Assembly (NCBI RefSeq): GCF_028640845.1
Contig: NC_080541.1
Span: 3,249,935 to 3,313,934, forward strand
Length of the DNA: 64,000 nucleotides
Source: Ahaetulla prasina
Taxonomy: Eukaryota; Chordata; Lepidosauria; Squamata; Colubridae
Reading direction: 5' to 3'
Within the stretch, counting starts at the first letter, position 1; every line of letters begins with the position of its first letter. Below, piece after piece: positions 10,986 through 21,284 of this stretch. The position numbers and the translations under genes were made by a program. The notes under the pieces were generated by a model. It was not told the DNA's origin. It saw only the letters and a list, made by a program, of their open reading frames with translations, and made no database searches.

Positions 10986-11344
10986 ATCAATCTTTCAGGA
11001 TTATTATGTATTACTTTAACTTATTTTAACTGTGCTTCATTTAAATGCCTGCCCTTCTTGGCAAGCACATTTGAAAAACAAACAAACAAGGAACCCCATC
11101 CATAATGAATCACAGCACAATCGCTGTATTCTGCCAAAGATCTTAAGCCAAAAGTTTCCCAAACTTTTTCCTTCATTATCCAGAACTGCTTTTCAGAAAC
11201 TCAAGTTTCCGAATGTAGTGGGAAACACTTCCAGGTCATCTCTCTCCCCCAGAAGGGTTAAATTATTTTCCGAAACTTGAGTCAACGTAATTGTGATTTC
11301 CTTTACCTGATACCTTCCAATGTGTTAGTTCATTCATTTTTCAT

Positions 11345-11560
11345 TTTCATTCATTCATTCATTTATTTGATTTTTATACCGCCCTTCTCCCGAAGGACTC
11401 AGGGCGGTGTACAGGCAAATAAAAAACAGACAAGACAATATTCTATAAAATGCAAGATTAAAAAACCTATTATAATTTGCCTAAAAATTTAAAATATATA
11501 GAAACTAAAACCCCGTTTAAAATTAATAATAAAAAACTATAAAATCCATAAGTTCTCATA
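11345..11560 (-). mobile_element. L2-like LINE 3' UTR
   Basis: It carries TTTTTATACCGCCCTTCTCCCGAA followed by GACTCAGGGCGGTGTACAGG, the 3' terminal hairpin of the L2-like family found full at 45001-48293. Only the last 200 bp is present. Confidence 0.75.
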
Positions 11561-11733
11561 TTTATGACCGTAATGGAGTCTGCCCATTACGGACGCAAAT
11601 CGTGATGGCCATAAAGCAGGTAGCCATGCGATTGAACCCATTCTTACCCCCTTTTTCTGCCTCGGTTGTTAAATAACTGTATGGTCATTAAGCAAACACC
11701 CAGGTTGTTAAGCGAACACATTGTTCGCTATGA

Positions 11734-11868
11734 CAGGGGTCTCCAACCTTGGTCCCTTTAAGACTTGTGGACTTCAACTCCCAGAGTCCCTCAGCCAGCA
11801 AAGCTGGCTGAGGGACTCTGGGAGTTGAAGTCCACAAGTCTTAAAGGGACCAAGGTTGGAGACCCCTG
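11734..11868. mobile_element. Foldback hAT MITE, near-perfect palindrome
   Basis: Two arms of about 63 bp are inverse complements around a three-base centre (AAA). The ends are CAGGGGTCTCCAACC and GGTTGGAGACCCCTG. The flanks CGCTATGA (11726-11733) and CGCTATGG (11869-11876) are an 8-bp target duplication with one mismatch, which fits the hAT superfamily. Each arm holds ACTTCAACTCCCAGAGT. Confidence 0.9.
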
Positions 11869-12020
11869 CGCTATGGGATGTTTTTGCTGAAAACAAGAAA
11901 TAAATGCGTTTTTTTTTTTGCAAAAAAACCCCCCATTGGAAGTCCCTCATATGACTGTGGGACTCTGCAAACTGCTATAAATATAGAGGACAGGAATGTC
12001 CATCCGAATCAATTTTAAGT

Positions 12021-12425
12021 ACAGGTAGTCCTCAACTTATAACAGTCCGTTTAGTGACCGTTCGAAGTTACACCAGGAAAAGTTACACCAGAAAAAAAGT
12101 GACCGATGACCGTTTTTCACACTTACGACCGTTGTAGTCAGGAGATCAAAATTCAGATGCTTGGTCACTGTCTCACGTTTATGATGGTCGCAGTGTCCCA
12201 GGGACAGGTGATCCGCTTCTGCGACCATTCTGACGAGCAAAGTTAACGGGGAAAGCCAGATTTGCTTAACAAACGATGTTACTAACTTAACAACGGCAGT
12301 AATTCACTTAACGATCGGGGCAAAGAAGGTCATAAAATGGAGCAAAGCTCACTTAATAACTGTCTCGCTTAACAACAGAGATCTAGAGCTCAACGGTGGT
12401 TGTAAGTTGAGGACTACCTATATCT
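12021..12425. mobile_element. TAGTCCTCGACTTA-type MITE
   Basis: A nearly complete copy runs from ACAGGTAGTCCTCAACTTAT to GTAAGTTGAGGACTACCTAT, with TA at each edge. These ends define the inverted repeats of the family. Confidence 0.8.
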
Positions 12426-12689
12426 ATGGGGGAATCATAAATTACTAAGCAGCCGGCCGTAAGTCGTGGACTGTATTGTGCAGGCACAGTAAAGTCAAAT
12501 AGAATATTTTTTCCGGCATTTCCAAAGCCGATAATTCATCACCGCTTTGGAAACCCTTATGCATTTTTCAGATCACAGATTTTCTGTTTCCTTTTTTGAC
12601 CTCGGGTAGGAAAGGTTAAACTTTCATTTTTCTTTTCGCTTGTTCAAGTCAACAAGGAAAGGAATTAAAAAAAAAAAAATTCTAGCGTA

Positions 12690-13440
12690 AACCAGTTGGG
12701 AGAAGTGGCAGCAGCTGTTGTCCAACAGGTTAAATGATTTAGACTGGGTGAAACCAGGCTCAATAGCAGTGACTGTGAGAGGGATCTTGGAGTCCTAGTG
12801 GACAACCAATTAAATATGAGCCAGCAGTGTGCAGCGGCAGCCAAAAAAGCCAATGCAATCCTAAATTGCATTAACAGAGGGATACAATCAAGATCAGGTG
12901 AGGGACTAATACCACTCTACAAAGCCTTAGTAAGGCCACACCTAGAATCCTGCATCCAGTTTTGGTCACAAAACTACAGAAATGATGTTGAGACTCCAGA
13001 AAAGGTGCAGAGAAGAGCAACCAGGATGATTAGGGGACTGGAGGCTAAAACATATGAAGAACGGTTGCAGGAACTGGGCATGGCTGGTCTAGTGAAGAGA
13101 AGGACCAGGGGAGACATGATAGCAGTCTTCCAATATTTGAAGGGCTGCCCCAGACAGGAAGGGGTCAAGCTATTCTCCAAAGCACCTGAAAGCCAGACAA
13201 AGAATCATGGATGGGAGAGATTCAACCTGGAAATAAGGAGGAATTTTCTGACAGTGAGAACAACCAACCAATGGAACAGAAGTTGCCTTCAGAAGTTGTG
13301 GGAGCTTCATCCCTGGAAGCTTTCAAGAAGAGACTGGGCTGCCATCTGTCAGAAATGATGGCGGGTCTCCTACTTGGGTAGGGGGGTGGGTTGGACTAGA
13401 TGACCTACAAGGTCCCTTCCAACTCTGTTAATCTGTTAAT
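12690..13440 (+). mobile_element. CR1 LINE 3' part, the longest CR1 copy in the window
   Basis: A 186-codon open stretch (12798-13358) encodes the CR1 ORF2 C-terminus: [74 protein letters not shown]. These are the thumb and connection residues that follow the CR1 reverse transcriptase. The 3' UTR ends GGACTAGATGACCTACAAGG. One frameshift near 13280 breaks the end of the ORF. Confidence 0.92.
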
Positions 13441-13514
13441 TTGGAACAATTTTGAAAAGCAATATTTCTCCACATTCCAGGCATTTTTAATCAAAATTTT
13501 GAGCGTGTGATATT

Positions 13515-14445
13515 ACAGGTAATCCTCCACTTACAACAGTTCACTTAGTGACCATTCAAAGTTACAACAGGAGTGAAAAAAAATTGACTTAGGACTGTTT
13601 TTCATACTTACGACTGTTTTTCATACTTACGACCGTTGCAGAATCCCCATGGTCATGTGAGTTACATTCGAATGCTAGACAACTGACTCATAATTATGAC
13701 GGTCACAGTGTCCCGGAGAGGGTCACGTGATCCTCTTTTGCAACCTTCTGAGAAGCAAAATCAACGGGGAACCCAGATTCATTTAACGACCATTTGACTA
13801 AATTTAAGCACTGCAGTGATTCACTGAACAACGGTCGTAAAATGAGGCAAAACTCATTTAACAAATGTTTCACTTAGCAACATAAATTTTGAGCTCAATT
13901 GTGGTCATAAGTTGAGGATTACTTTTATTCTGACATGAAATTTTCTTTGCATTTATACCGGTCACTTAAATCATAATTATAGAAATGACTTAAATGACCA
14001 ACATCTTTTGTGACAATAAATGCAAGAAAACTCCAGGTTAGAATAGCATACAGGTAATCCTCGACTTATGACGCTTGAGCCCAACATTTCCGTTGCTAAG
14101 CGAGACAGATGTTCAGTGAGTTCGCCTCCATTTTACGACCTTTCTTGCCACCGTTGTTAAGTGAAACACTGCAGTGGATAAGTTAGGGACACAGTCGTTG
14201 AGTGAATCTGGCTCCCCCATTGACTTGGCTTGTTGGAAGGTCCCAAAAGGGGATCACGTGACCCTGGGACACTGCAACTGTCAAAAGTACCAGTCAGTTG
14301 CCAACTGTCTGAATTCTGATCACATGACCCTTTGGATGCTGCAACGGTCGTAAGTGTGAAAAACGGTCATAAGTCACTTTTTCAGTGCTGTTACAATTTG
14401 AATAGTCACTAAAGGAACCATTGTAAATTGAGGACTAAACAAGTT
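13515..14445. mobile_element. Two TAGTCCTCGACTTA-type MITEs in opposite orientation
   Basis: The first copy (13515-13925) begins ACAGGTAATCCTCCACTTAC. The second (14052-14442) begins ACAGGTAATCCTCGACTTAT with the internal block inverted relative to the first. Both are about 400 bp and non-coding. Confidence 0.75.
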
Positions 14446-14459
14446 TAGCAAAATACCTC

Positions 14460-14560
14460 ACTCTCATTTTGTAGGGTTTCCTGCCTGGGCAGGGGGTTGG
14501 ACTAGAAGGCCTCCAAGGTCCCTTCCAACTCTGTTGTTATATTATATTATATTAATGGGT
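14460..14560 (+). mobile_element. CR1 LINE 3' UTR fragment
   Basis: Only the last 90 bp is kept: GTAGGGTTTCCTGCCTGGGC, then GGACTAGAAGGCCTCCAAGG, ending in a short ATATT repeat. Confidence 0.8.
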
Positions 14561-15100
14561 TGCAATTGTACACAATTTTGCAGCAATTGGATCGCACTTA
14601 GAAGCCGCCGCGAAAAGTCCCTTCACCCCTTCCCAAAAGTCACTTCAGGGGTTGTCGATGTACCCCACACCGCCAGTACGAATTCAACAAACGCAAGACT
14701 TCAGGCTTGCTGACTTAAAACGTTTTTTTTTTAAAAAAAAGAGCAAAATATAGTTTTGCAAGCCTGCAGTTCAGTAACCAGGAACTGACTGGCTCTCAGG
14801 TTTACGATACTCAACAGGCGGGCGAGGAGCGACGATTACAAAAGCTGTTTACAGAGACAATCTCGACAACAGGTGTGATGAAGCAACGCGTTTGCAGGTA
14901 GCATTAGGAGAACAGGATGTCTCAAGAGAGGATGACGCCTCGCGACGCCTCGGTGGCCATTTCAGGTCTTCCTTGGTTGGGCCAAAGCAGAAAGTCTCGC
15001 TGGTCATCAAGAAACCCCGTCTGAAGGTCATGTCCAAACCCACCATCACTGTACAACTGTAAAAGTCCAGCTGTAAAAGTCCAGGAAAAGTCCTTTTCTG
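14561..15100. other. RHPN1 intron sequence, nothing recognised
   Basis: No exon or known repeat seen. A T9/A8 inverted run near 14725 is the only local structure. Confidence 0.5.
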
Positions 15101-15104
15101 AGTT

Positions 15105-15635
15105 AATTATTTTCTTGCAGATGTTTCATTATCCAAACTAGATGGATAACCAGAGGCTGATGTCATTTCCCAGTTAGGTCATGAAACATCTGCAAGAAAA
15201 CCACCAAGCTCAGACAGCACCACAGTTTTCGTTCCCCTCCTCCTCCTCTCCTTTCCAGCACTGATGGTGTTACCTAGTTAGGTCATGAAACGTCTGGAAG
15301 AAAACCACCGAGCTCAGATAGCACCAAGGACCCCACAGTTTTTGTTCCCCTCCTCCTCCTCAAATCCCCTCCCATCTAGCACTGATGATATTACCTAGTT
15401 AGGTCAGGGGTCTGCAAACTTGGCTGTTTTAAGACTTGTGGACTTCAACTCCCAGAGTTCCTCAGCCACCAAAGCTGAAGGGAGTTGAAGTCCACAAGTC
15501 TTAAAAGAGCCAAGTATGCAGACCCCTGAGTTTAGGTCATGAAACATCTGCAAGAAAACCACCAAGCTCACAGAGCACCAAGGACCCCTCATCGCCCCCT
15601 CTCCTCCTTTCCACAAACCCCACTCCCTTCTAGTT
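15105..15635. repeat. Minisatellite of the TTTTCTTGCAGACGTTTC family, interrupted by a foldback MITE
   Basis: Units in the opposite orientation to those at 5676 carry GGTCATGAAACATCTGCAAG and CTCCTCCTC tracts. A foldback hAT MITE (15405-15528) lies inside, flanked by AGTTAGGT and the related AGTTTAGG. Confidence 0.8.
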
Positions 15636-15637
15636 AA

Positions 15638-15725
15638 TTTAGTTCAGTTTATTGCCATTGCGCCTCGTACAACGAAATTAAATGCCACCTTCAGTCTACC
15701 TTATAACTATGAAAACAAAACACAA
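15638..15725 (-). mobile_element. 3' tail of a Rex1/L2-like LINE
   Basis: The inverse of TTTCGTTGT…CAATGGCAATAAA, a tail also present at 59885-59930 downstream of the Rex1-like ORF. Only the tail is here. Confidence 0.6.
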
Positions 15726-16341
15726 AACACCCATCCTTCGCATTACATTCCACACAATTCTAGCACCGATAATGGGTGACTCTTTTGACCCAGCTCAAAG
15801 AGCACCAGGGACCCCTCATTTCAACCCGGAGCTACAAAGATTCTCTTTTTTCCCCCCAAACGGGGATCTAGTAGTTGGAAGCCGATCAGAGATCAACTGT
15901 GGAACCAATGAAGACCTGGGTGACTCATTTTGGGAAATAAGAGAAGAACTTCGCGGACAAGATGTTCCTCAAGCACGTCTTTCTTGGGAATCCATCCCTG
16001 CCCCACCTCACCCACCTCATCTCTTGGTCTTCAACCATCTCCAGAAGGTGGCTGAAGACAACTTTGGACGCCTGCAGACCAGACAGCCTTGTGAAACATC
16101 TGGAAAGTTCACTCCCCCACCCCCTCAAGGACTGCAAATGGTTGGAAATTGGAAGGAGCCAGGAAGGAAGGGCTAGTAGATCTGTCACCCCACAACCTGG
16201 TGCCCAAGAAGACCCTGACTCTCTTCCCATTGAAAGAAATCTGGCACAGACAAAGGAAAGGGGAGCAGTTGGCAGGGAGAAATCTCAAAAGGCAAAGGGG
16301 TCTCTGCCCAGCACCCCCCCACCCCACCCCCCCAGCCTCAC

Positions 16342-16474
16342 CTTCTGCAGGCTGCAGCTCTTGGAAAGATGCCTGGGGAAGGGCGGCGGGCAGGCTGGGT
16401 CCCCATCAGCCTCCCCTCCTGGGGGGCTCTCTTCTTCAGGAGTCATCTCGGCTGCCACGAAGTGAGCATCTGTC
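16342..16474 (-). CDS. RHPN1: RHPN1 exon with the probable start codon
   Basis: On the minus strand a C-rich tract ending ATCCCTAG is the acceptor (about 16475-16482), and AAG before GTGAGG (16341-16336) is the donor. The first ATG is at 16446-16444, giving 35 codons that start MTPEEESPPGGEADGD and end KSCSLQK. Human RHPN1 also starts with a short acidic, Glu/Pro-rich leader just before GCDSL, so this start is plausible. The exon ends in phase 0, exactly what the exon at 791-906 needs. The intervening intron is 15.4 kb. About 28 bases upstream of the ATG are probably 5' UTR, with a non-coding first exon in the CpG island (a candidate minus-strand donor GTGAGA lies at 16882-16877). In-frame codons upstream are also open, so an earlier start in another exon cannot be excluded. 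Confidence 0.78.
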
Positions 16475-16983
16475 CTAGGGATGGGGGGGGGGATCGTAGT
16501 ACCTACCAGCAGACCCCTGCCTACCACCCACCCAGCCCCCAAAATGCTTTCCAAGGGGGGGCAGCTTTTCCCCACTTGTTTGGGGATGGGGGGCAGCAAG
16601 GGGGACCCCTCCCCTTCAAGCCCTTTCCCCCCTCTGCTGGCAACTCCGGCGAGGGGATTTCAGGGCGGGAGGGGGGTTTCCTTAAAATCGCTCCAGCGGT
16701 GGGATTGCCCCCCCTCCCGATAAATGCCAATTTTGCTGGAGGGTTCCCCCCCCCCCTTTCTTTCTTTTTTTGCAAAATTTGGATGTCTGCAACTTCGGAG
16801 AAGGCTTTGCAAAGCTGGGGAGGTTTGCAAAAGACGAGGGGCGGGGGGGTCTCATGCAACCCGGAGCACCCCCCGGTCTCACGGCCCTTCTTCCCTGCAC
16901 CCCGGAGCCCGAGAGTTTCGACTCCTGTCCAGCCTTTTTCTTTCCGAGCCTCGCAAGCCCAGGCAAGGGCCGGGCTTTGTCCA

Positions 16984-17147
16984 ATGGCGGAGCCCCGTGG
17001 CCTGGAAGGGCAGCTCCTCGGACCAATTCGGAGAGGCGAAAGGCAGGTCCGTCTTCGGACCCGCCTCCGAACGCCTTTTTCCCCAGGGGAGGGAAGGCGG
17101 AGCCGGAGGGTTCGATCTCCCGGGGCAACCCCGGGGATTAGAACGCG
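16984..17147 (+). CDS. Hypothetical TOP1MT first coding exon, Arg-rich leader
   Basis: An ORF from ATG 16984 (context CCAATGG) encodes 54 codons rich in Arg (IRRGERQVRLRTRLRTPF) with no Lys, and would end in phase 2 before a weak GTGACG donor at 17148. Phase 2 is what the acceptor at 28670 requires, so splicing would keep one frame into the TOP1MT exon there. An Arg-rich leader would suit a mitochondrial presequence. The donor is poor, three acidic residues lie near the start, and phase agreement has a one-in-three chance, so this is only a candidate. Confidence 0.2.
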
Positions 17148-17148
17148 G

Positions 17149-17156
17149 TGACGTCA
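17149..17156. promoter_or_regulatory. Perfect palindromic CRE (TGACGTCA)
   Basis: The full 8-bp CREB/ATF consensus sits in the CpG island. Because it is palindromic it can serve either direction of a divergent promoter. Its use in vivo is inferred. Confidence 0.75.
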
Positions 17157-17244
17157 CCGAGGGAAAGTGCAGGCGGCTCGCGCGCTCCCTTTGCTGGCTT
17201 TGAACTTAGGCGGGCGACGCGGGGGAGAAAAAGCCCCTCTCGAG

Positions 17245-18545
17245 GCTCAGAATAGAATAGAATAGAATAGAATGAAAGATATAATAGGAATAGAATAGAA
17301 TAGAATAGAATTCAATTCAATTCAATTCAATTCAATTCAATTCAATAGCAATACAAGAGCAAACAACAGATTCAAACTTAATGTCAACCGCTTCAATCTT
17401 GATTGCAGAAAATATGACTTCAGTAACAGAGTTGTTAATGCTTGGAATACACTACCTGACTCTGTGGTCTCCTCTCCAACTCCTAAAAGCTTTAACAAAA
17501 AACTGTCTACCATTGACCTCACCCCATTCCTAAGAGGACTATAAGGGGCGTGCATAAGTGCACAAAAGTGCCTACCGTTCCTGTCCTATTGTTTCCTTTC
17601 AATATATGTTCCTGTATATAATGTTGTGACAAAATAAATAAATAAATAAATAAAAGAAGAAGAAGAATAGAATGAAAGAAATAATAGGAATAGAATAGAA
17701 TAGAATAGAATAGAAATAGGAATAGAATAGAATGAAAGAAATAATAATAGGAATAGAGTAGAATAGAATAGAATAGAACGAAAGAAATAATAGGAATAGA
17801 ATAGAATAGAATAGAATAGAAATAGGAATAGAATAGAATAAAAGAAATAATAATAGGAATAGAGTAGAATAGAATAGAATAGAATAGAATGAAAGAAATA
17901 ATAGGAATAGAATAGAATGAAAGAAATAATAGGAATAGAATAGAATAGAATAGAATAGAATAGAATGAAAGAAATAATAGGAATAGAATAGAATAGAATA
18001 GAATGAAAGAAATAATAGGAATAGAATAGAATAGAATAGAATAGAATAGAATAGAATAGAATAGAATGAAAGAAATAATAGGAATAGAATAGAATAGAAT
18101 GAAAGAAATAATAGGAATAGAAGAATAGAATAGGAATAGAATAGAATGAAAGAAATAATAGGAATAGAATAGAGTAGAATAGAATAGAATAGAATAGAAT
18201 GAAAGAAATAATAGGAATAGAATAGAATAGAATGAAAGAAATAATATGAATAGAAGTATAGAATAGGAATAGAATAGAATGAAAGAAATAATAGGAATAG
18301 AATAGAATAGAATGAAAGAAATAATAGGAATAGAATAGAATAGAATAGAATAAAATAGAATAGAATAGAATGAAAGAAATAATAGGAATAGAATAGGAAT
18401 AGAATAGAATGAGAGAAATAATAGGAATAGAATAGAATAGAATAGAATAGAATAGAATAGAATAGAATGAAAGAAATAATAGGAATAGAATAGAATAGAA
18501 TAGAAGGGAAGGGAAGGGAAGGGAAGGGAATGGAATAGAATAATA
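17245..18545. repeat. 1.3-kb AATAG satellite with a GAAAGAAATAATAGG higher-order unit
   Basis: GAATA pentamers are regularly interrupted by GAATGAAAGAAATAATAGG, giving a composite repeat of about 45-75 bp that occurs about twenty times. A LINE 3' end (17335-17655) sits inside near the start, and a Snake1-like LINE 3' end abuts the far side at 18583. Confidence 0.97.
17335..17655 (+). mobile_element. Non-LTR 3' end (family ending DLTPFLRGL)
   Basis: Same element as 395-715. The plus strand encodes NRFKLNVNRFNLDCRKYDF-like residues and VVNAWNTLPDSVV in a decayed frame, then a 3' UTR ending AAATAAATAAATAAATAAA. Confidence 0.65.
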
Positions 18546-18582
18546 AAGCGAGGAAATAAAAGATTGTTTCCTGATTGCTTAT

Positions 18583-18740
18583 TTGTACCCTATGACTATC
18601 ATTAAGTGTTGTACCTTAGAATTCTTGATGAACGTATCTTTTCTTTTATGCACACTGAGAGCATATGCACCAAGACAAATTCCTTGTGTGTCCAATCACA
18701 CTTGGCCAATAAAAAATTCTATTCTATTCTTAAAAAAAAG
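18583..18740 (+). mobile_element. Snake1/L3-like LINE 3' UTR
   Basis: The last 150 bp of the family (TTCTTTTATGCACACTGAGAG, then CACTTGGCCAATAAA), ending in a short ATTCT tail. Confidence 0.85.
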
Positions 18741-18774
18741 AGAGAGAGAGAGAAGAGGAGAGGGGAGAAGAACA

Positions 18775-19460
18775 CAGTTGAAAGGGACCTTGTAGGTCAT
18801 CTAGTCCACCCCCCACCCCCGCCCAAGCAGGAGACCCTACACCATTTCTGACAGATGTCAGTCCAATTCTTCTTGAAAGCCCCCAGTGATGAAGTATCCA
18901 CAGCTTCTGGTAGCAAGCTGTTCCACTGGTTGATTGTTCTCACTGTCAGAAAATTTCTTCTTATGTCTAGGTTGAATCTCTCCTTGTTCAGTTTCCATCC
19001 ATTATTCCTTGTCTGGCCTTTGGGGCTTTGGAGAATAGCTTGACCCCCTCATCTCTTTGGCAGCCCTTCAAATATTGGAACACTGCTGTGAATTCACTTC
19101 CTCTTCTCTTTGACAACCTTTCAAAGGGTCGGGATAGCTCAGGCAGTAGAGAAGCCTGTTATTAGAACACAGAGCCTGCAATTACTGCAGGTTCGAGCCC
19201 GGCCCAAGGTTGACTCAGCCTTCCACCCTTTATAAGGTAGGTAAAATGAGGACCCAGATTGTTGGGGGGGCAATAAGTTGACTTTGTAAAAAAAATATAC
19301 AAATAGAATGAGACTATTGCCTTATACATTGTAAGCCGCCCTGAGTCTTCGGAGAAGGGCGGGGTATAAATGTAAACAAAAAAAAAATAAAATTTTTTTT
19401 TGGAAGATGGCTATCATGTCTCGCCTGGCCCTTCTCTTCACTAGAGCAGCCAGGCCCTTC
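18775..19460 (-). mobile_element. CR1 LINE 3' end split by a Sauria-type SINE
   Basis: The inverse of the CR1 3' UTR and ORF2 C-terminus begins at 18775 (TTGAAAGGGACCTTGTAGG). It is interrupted at about 19127 and resumes after 19395 with ATGGCTATCATGTCTCGCCT. The SINE is therefore younger than this CR1. Confidence 0.85.
19127..19395 (+). mobile_element. Sauria-type tRNA SINE
   Basis: The head has an A-box (ATAGCTCAGGCAGTAGAG) and a B-box (GGTTCGAGCCC). The body has GTTGACTCAGCCTTCC, then the hairpin CCGCCCTGAGTC…GGGCGGGGTATAAA and an A tail. It shows the full order of parts on the plus strand and is the best copy for alignment. Confidence 0.9.
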
Positions 19461-19713
19461 TTCCTATATTAAAAGTTCTCCAAAGGCCAAAGAAACCAAG
19501 AGGAAGCTCCTAACACAAGGCAGCAAGAAATACAGTGCAATGAACAGGTGAGTAAGAGAGAGAGAGACAGGCAGGAAGTTGGCATTTCGATGTTTCTCTA
19601 CTAAGGATGAAAACAGGTAGTCCTTGACTTACAACCGTTCGTTTAGTGACTATTCAAAGTTATAACAGCACCGAAAAAAAGGACTTAACATTTGCTTGTA
19701 ATCAGAGGTTCTT

Positions 19714-20287
19714 TGTTCTGTCCCCCCACTGCAGTCCGGGAGGCATGAGAAATGACTCAATTAGCTGGAAATTAAGTCCATGGCAGCTATCAGCTCTGGC
19801 AGCAAACCGGTGAGCGTCTGCCAAGGTTTTCTGTTATCTTTCTTGATGCCGGCGTATCAACCAGGAAGCCAGGAATAAACAGCACTTCAGCTCAAGTTCT
19901 CTCCAGGCAATTGGATTTGTTTGTCACGAAGCAGTATAGCAGCCCCTCCTGCTTTTATACCCTGTGGGGTGTGGCTCTGTGACTCAGCACTTTCTAGGCC
20001 TGCCCCACCCCTGCTTCTGTTGTTCCCTCTTCTCCTGCCTATGAAATCTGGGATCTAACCAGGACTGATTGTCCCCAGCTGGGTCTGGAAGTGTTTCCTG
20101 GGCGAGAGGAGATGCAGGAGACAGAGGCCTCGTCACCTCTTCCACCTGGCCTGGCTTTGGCTCCTGGAGCTGAGCCAGGGAAGCCGGCCCTGCAGAAGGG
20201 AGCCCTGACAGCCCTTCCCCCTCACTCTCTGAGTCACTCTCTGGCAGGGGGCCAGGCCCGGGGGGGCCGGGGGCTGGAGCCACAACA
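19714..20287 (-). mobile_element. Solo LTR, 574 bp
   Basis: The element begins TGTTCTGTCC and ends CCACAACA. It is flanked by TTCTT (19709-19713) and TTGTT (20288-20292), a 5-bp duplication with one mismatch. The inverse strand carries a TATA-like TATAAAAGCAGGAGG near 19955 and shares the block TGAGTCACAGAGCCACACC with the LTRs at 33908, 60227 and 62240. No internal retroviral region is present, so it is the product of LTR-LTR recombination. Codon-like ORFs inside are not genes. Confidence 0.78.
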
Positions 20288-20394
20288 TTGTTTTCCTGCA
20301 GACGTGTGTGTCTATCCAAAGAGTGTGACACACAATCTTTTGCTCTTTTGCATTGTCTGTGGAAGAGTGGAAGGCACATGTGGTCAATCTACAA

Positions 20395-20529
20395 CAGAGG
20401 TCTTCAAACTTGGCAGCTTTAAGACTTGTGGACTTCAACTCCCAGAATTCTCCAGCCAGCATAGCTGGCTGGAGAATTCTGGAAGTTGAGGTACACAAGT
20501 CTTAAAGCTGCCAAGTTTGAAGACCTGTG
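20395..20529. mobile_element. Foldback hAT MITE with perfect 8-bp duplication
   Basis: The arms run from CAGAGGTCTTCAAACTTGG to its inverse. ATCTACAA flanks both sides (20387-20394 and 20530-20537). Same family as 11734-11868. Confidence 0.92.
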
Positions 20530-20689
20530 ATCTACAAGAACTGGGCAAAAAGTCTACATTGCTGGGCCAGAACTTTCATTTGATGTCTCTTTCCAGCTAA
20601 GTGCAAAGCTGAAGTGGTGGCAGAGTAAAATAACAAAACAACACGCCCCCTCCTCACCCTTTCACGGTGCCTCCTAAAAGGCCGTAGGG

Positions 20690-21005
20690 ATCTGGATCCA
20701 ATATTTGAGGGGTTTGCCACAGAGAGGACGGGGGTCCACCTGTTTTCAAAAGCACCCGAAGGCCAGAGAAGGAATAATGGATGGAAACTGACCAAAGAGA
20801 GATTCAACCTAGAAATAAGGAGGAATTTCCTGACTATGAGAACAATCAACCCATGGAACGGAAGTTGCCTTCGGAAATTATGGGAGCTTTATCTCTGGAA
20901 GCTTTCAAGAAGAGACTGTCAGAAATGGTGTAGGGTCTCCTGCTTGGATGGGGAGGGGTTGGACTAGATGACCTACACGGTCCCTTCCAGCTCTTCTGTT
21001 ATTCT
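20690..21005 (+). mobile_element. CR1 LINE 3' end
   Basis: ORF2 C-terminal residues (LFSKAPEGQRRNNGWKL-like, RRNFLTMRTI) and the 3' UTR ending GGACTAGATGACCTACACGG. 5'-truncated and frameshifted. Confidence 0.85.
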
Positions 21006-21284
21006 GGAAGTCAGCAATTGTTGAGCAGATAAAAGAAGGAAGAAGACGCAAAGAGAAAATCTCAAGTCACCCTAGTCGCGCTGGTTCCTCAGCTCCAATC
21101 TGTTTTTCTTTGCAAAAGTGAATTCGACCTGGGTGATGATAGGTTTTGGAGGGAGGAGGGGGGGACGGAAGGCGCTTAGATACGGCAGGGAGACGTCTGC
21201 GAGCAACCAGATCCCATTTCTTTCCTGCTCTGGTGCTGATAGGGGATGTTTTCCCTGCTCGCAGGAGATACGCAGAAGGCAGGA

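Larger units (their letters stand above)
16860..17235. promoter_or_regulatory. CpG-rich candidate bidirectional promoter of RHPN1 and TOP1MT
   Basis: This is the most CpG-dense part of the window. CCAAT occurs at about 16981-16985 and 17023-17027, and the region ends in a GC-rich block near 17230, where the AATAG satellite begins. It lies between the RHPN1 start exon (minus) and the TOP1MT exons (plus). No TATA box is evident, as usual for CpG-island promoters. Assignment to both genes is inferred from position. The satellite starts only about 15 bp after the island. Confidence 0.65.

Noticed and set aside
9980..11029. 349- and 283-codon plus-strand ORFs rich in Ser, Phe, Leu and Pro
   Set aside because: They are translations of a pure C/T tract in which stop codons cannot occur. 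All frames are open and there is no splice or domain support.
16369..17203. 260- and 159-codon ORFs across the CpG island
   Set aside because: GC-rich sequence has few stops. Only the minus-strand exon 16342-16474 has splice sites, correct phase and family similarity; the part from 16984 is kept solely as a low-confidence candidate.
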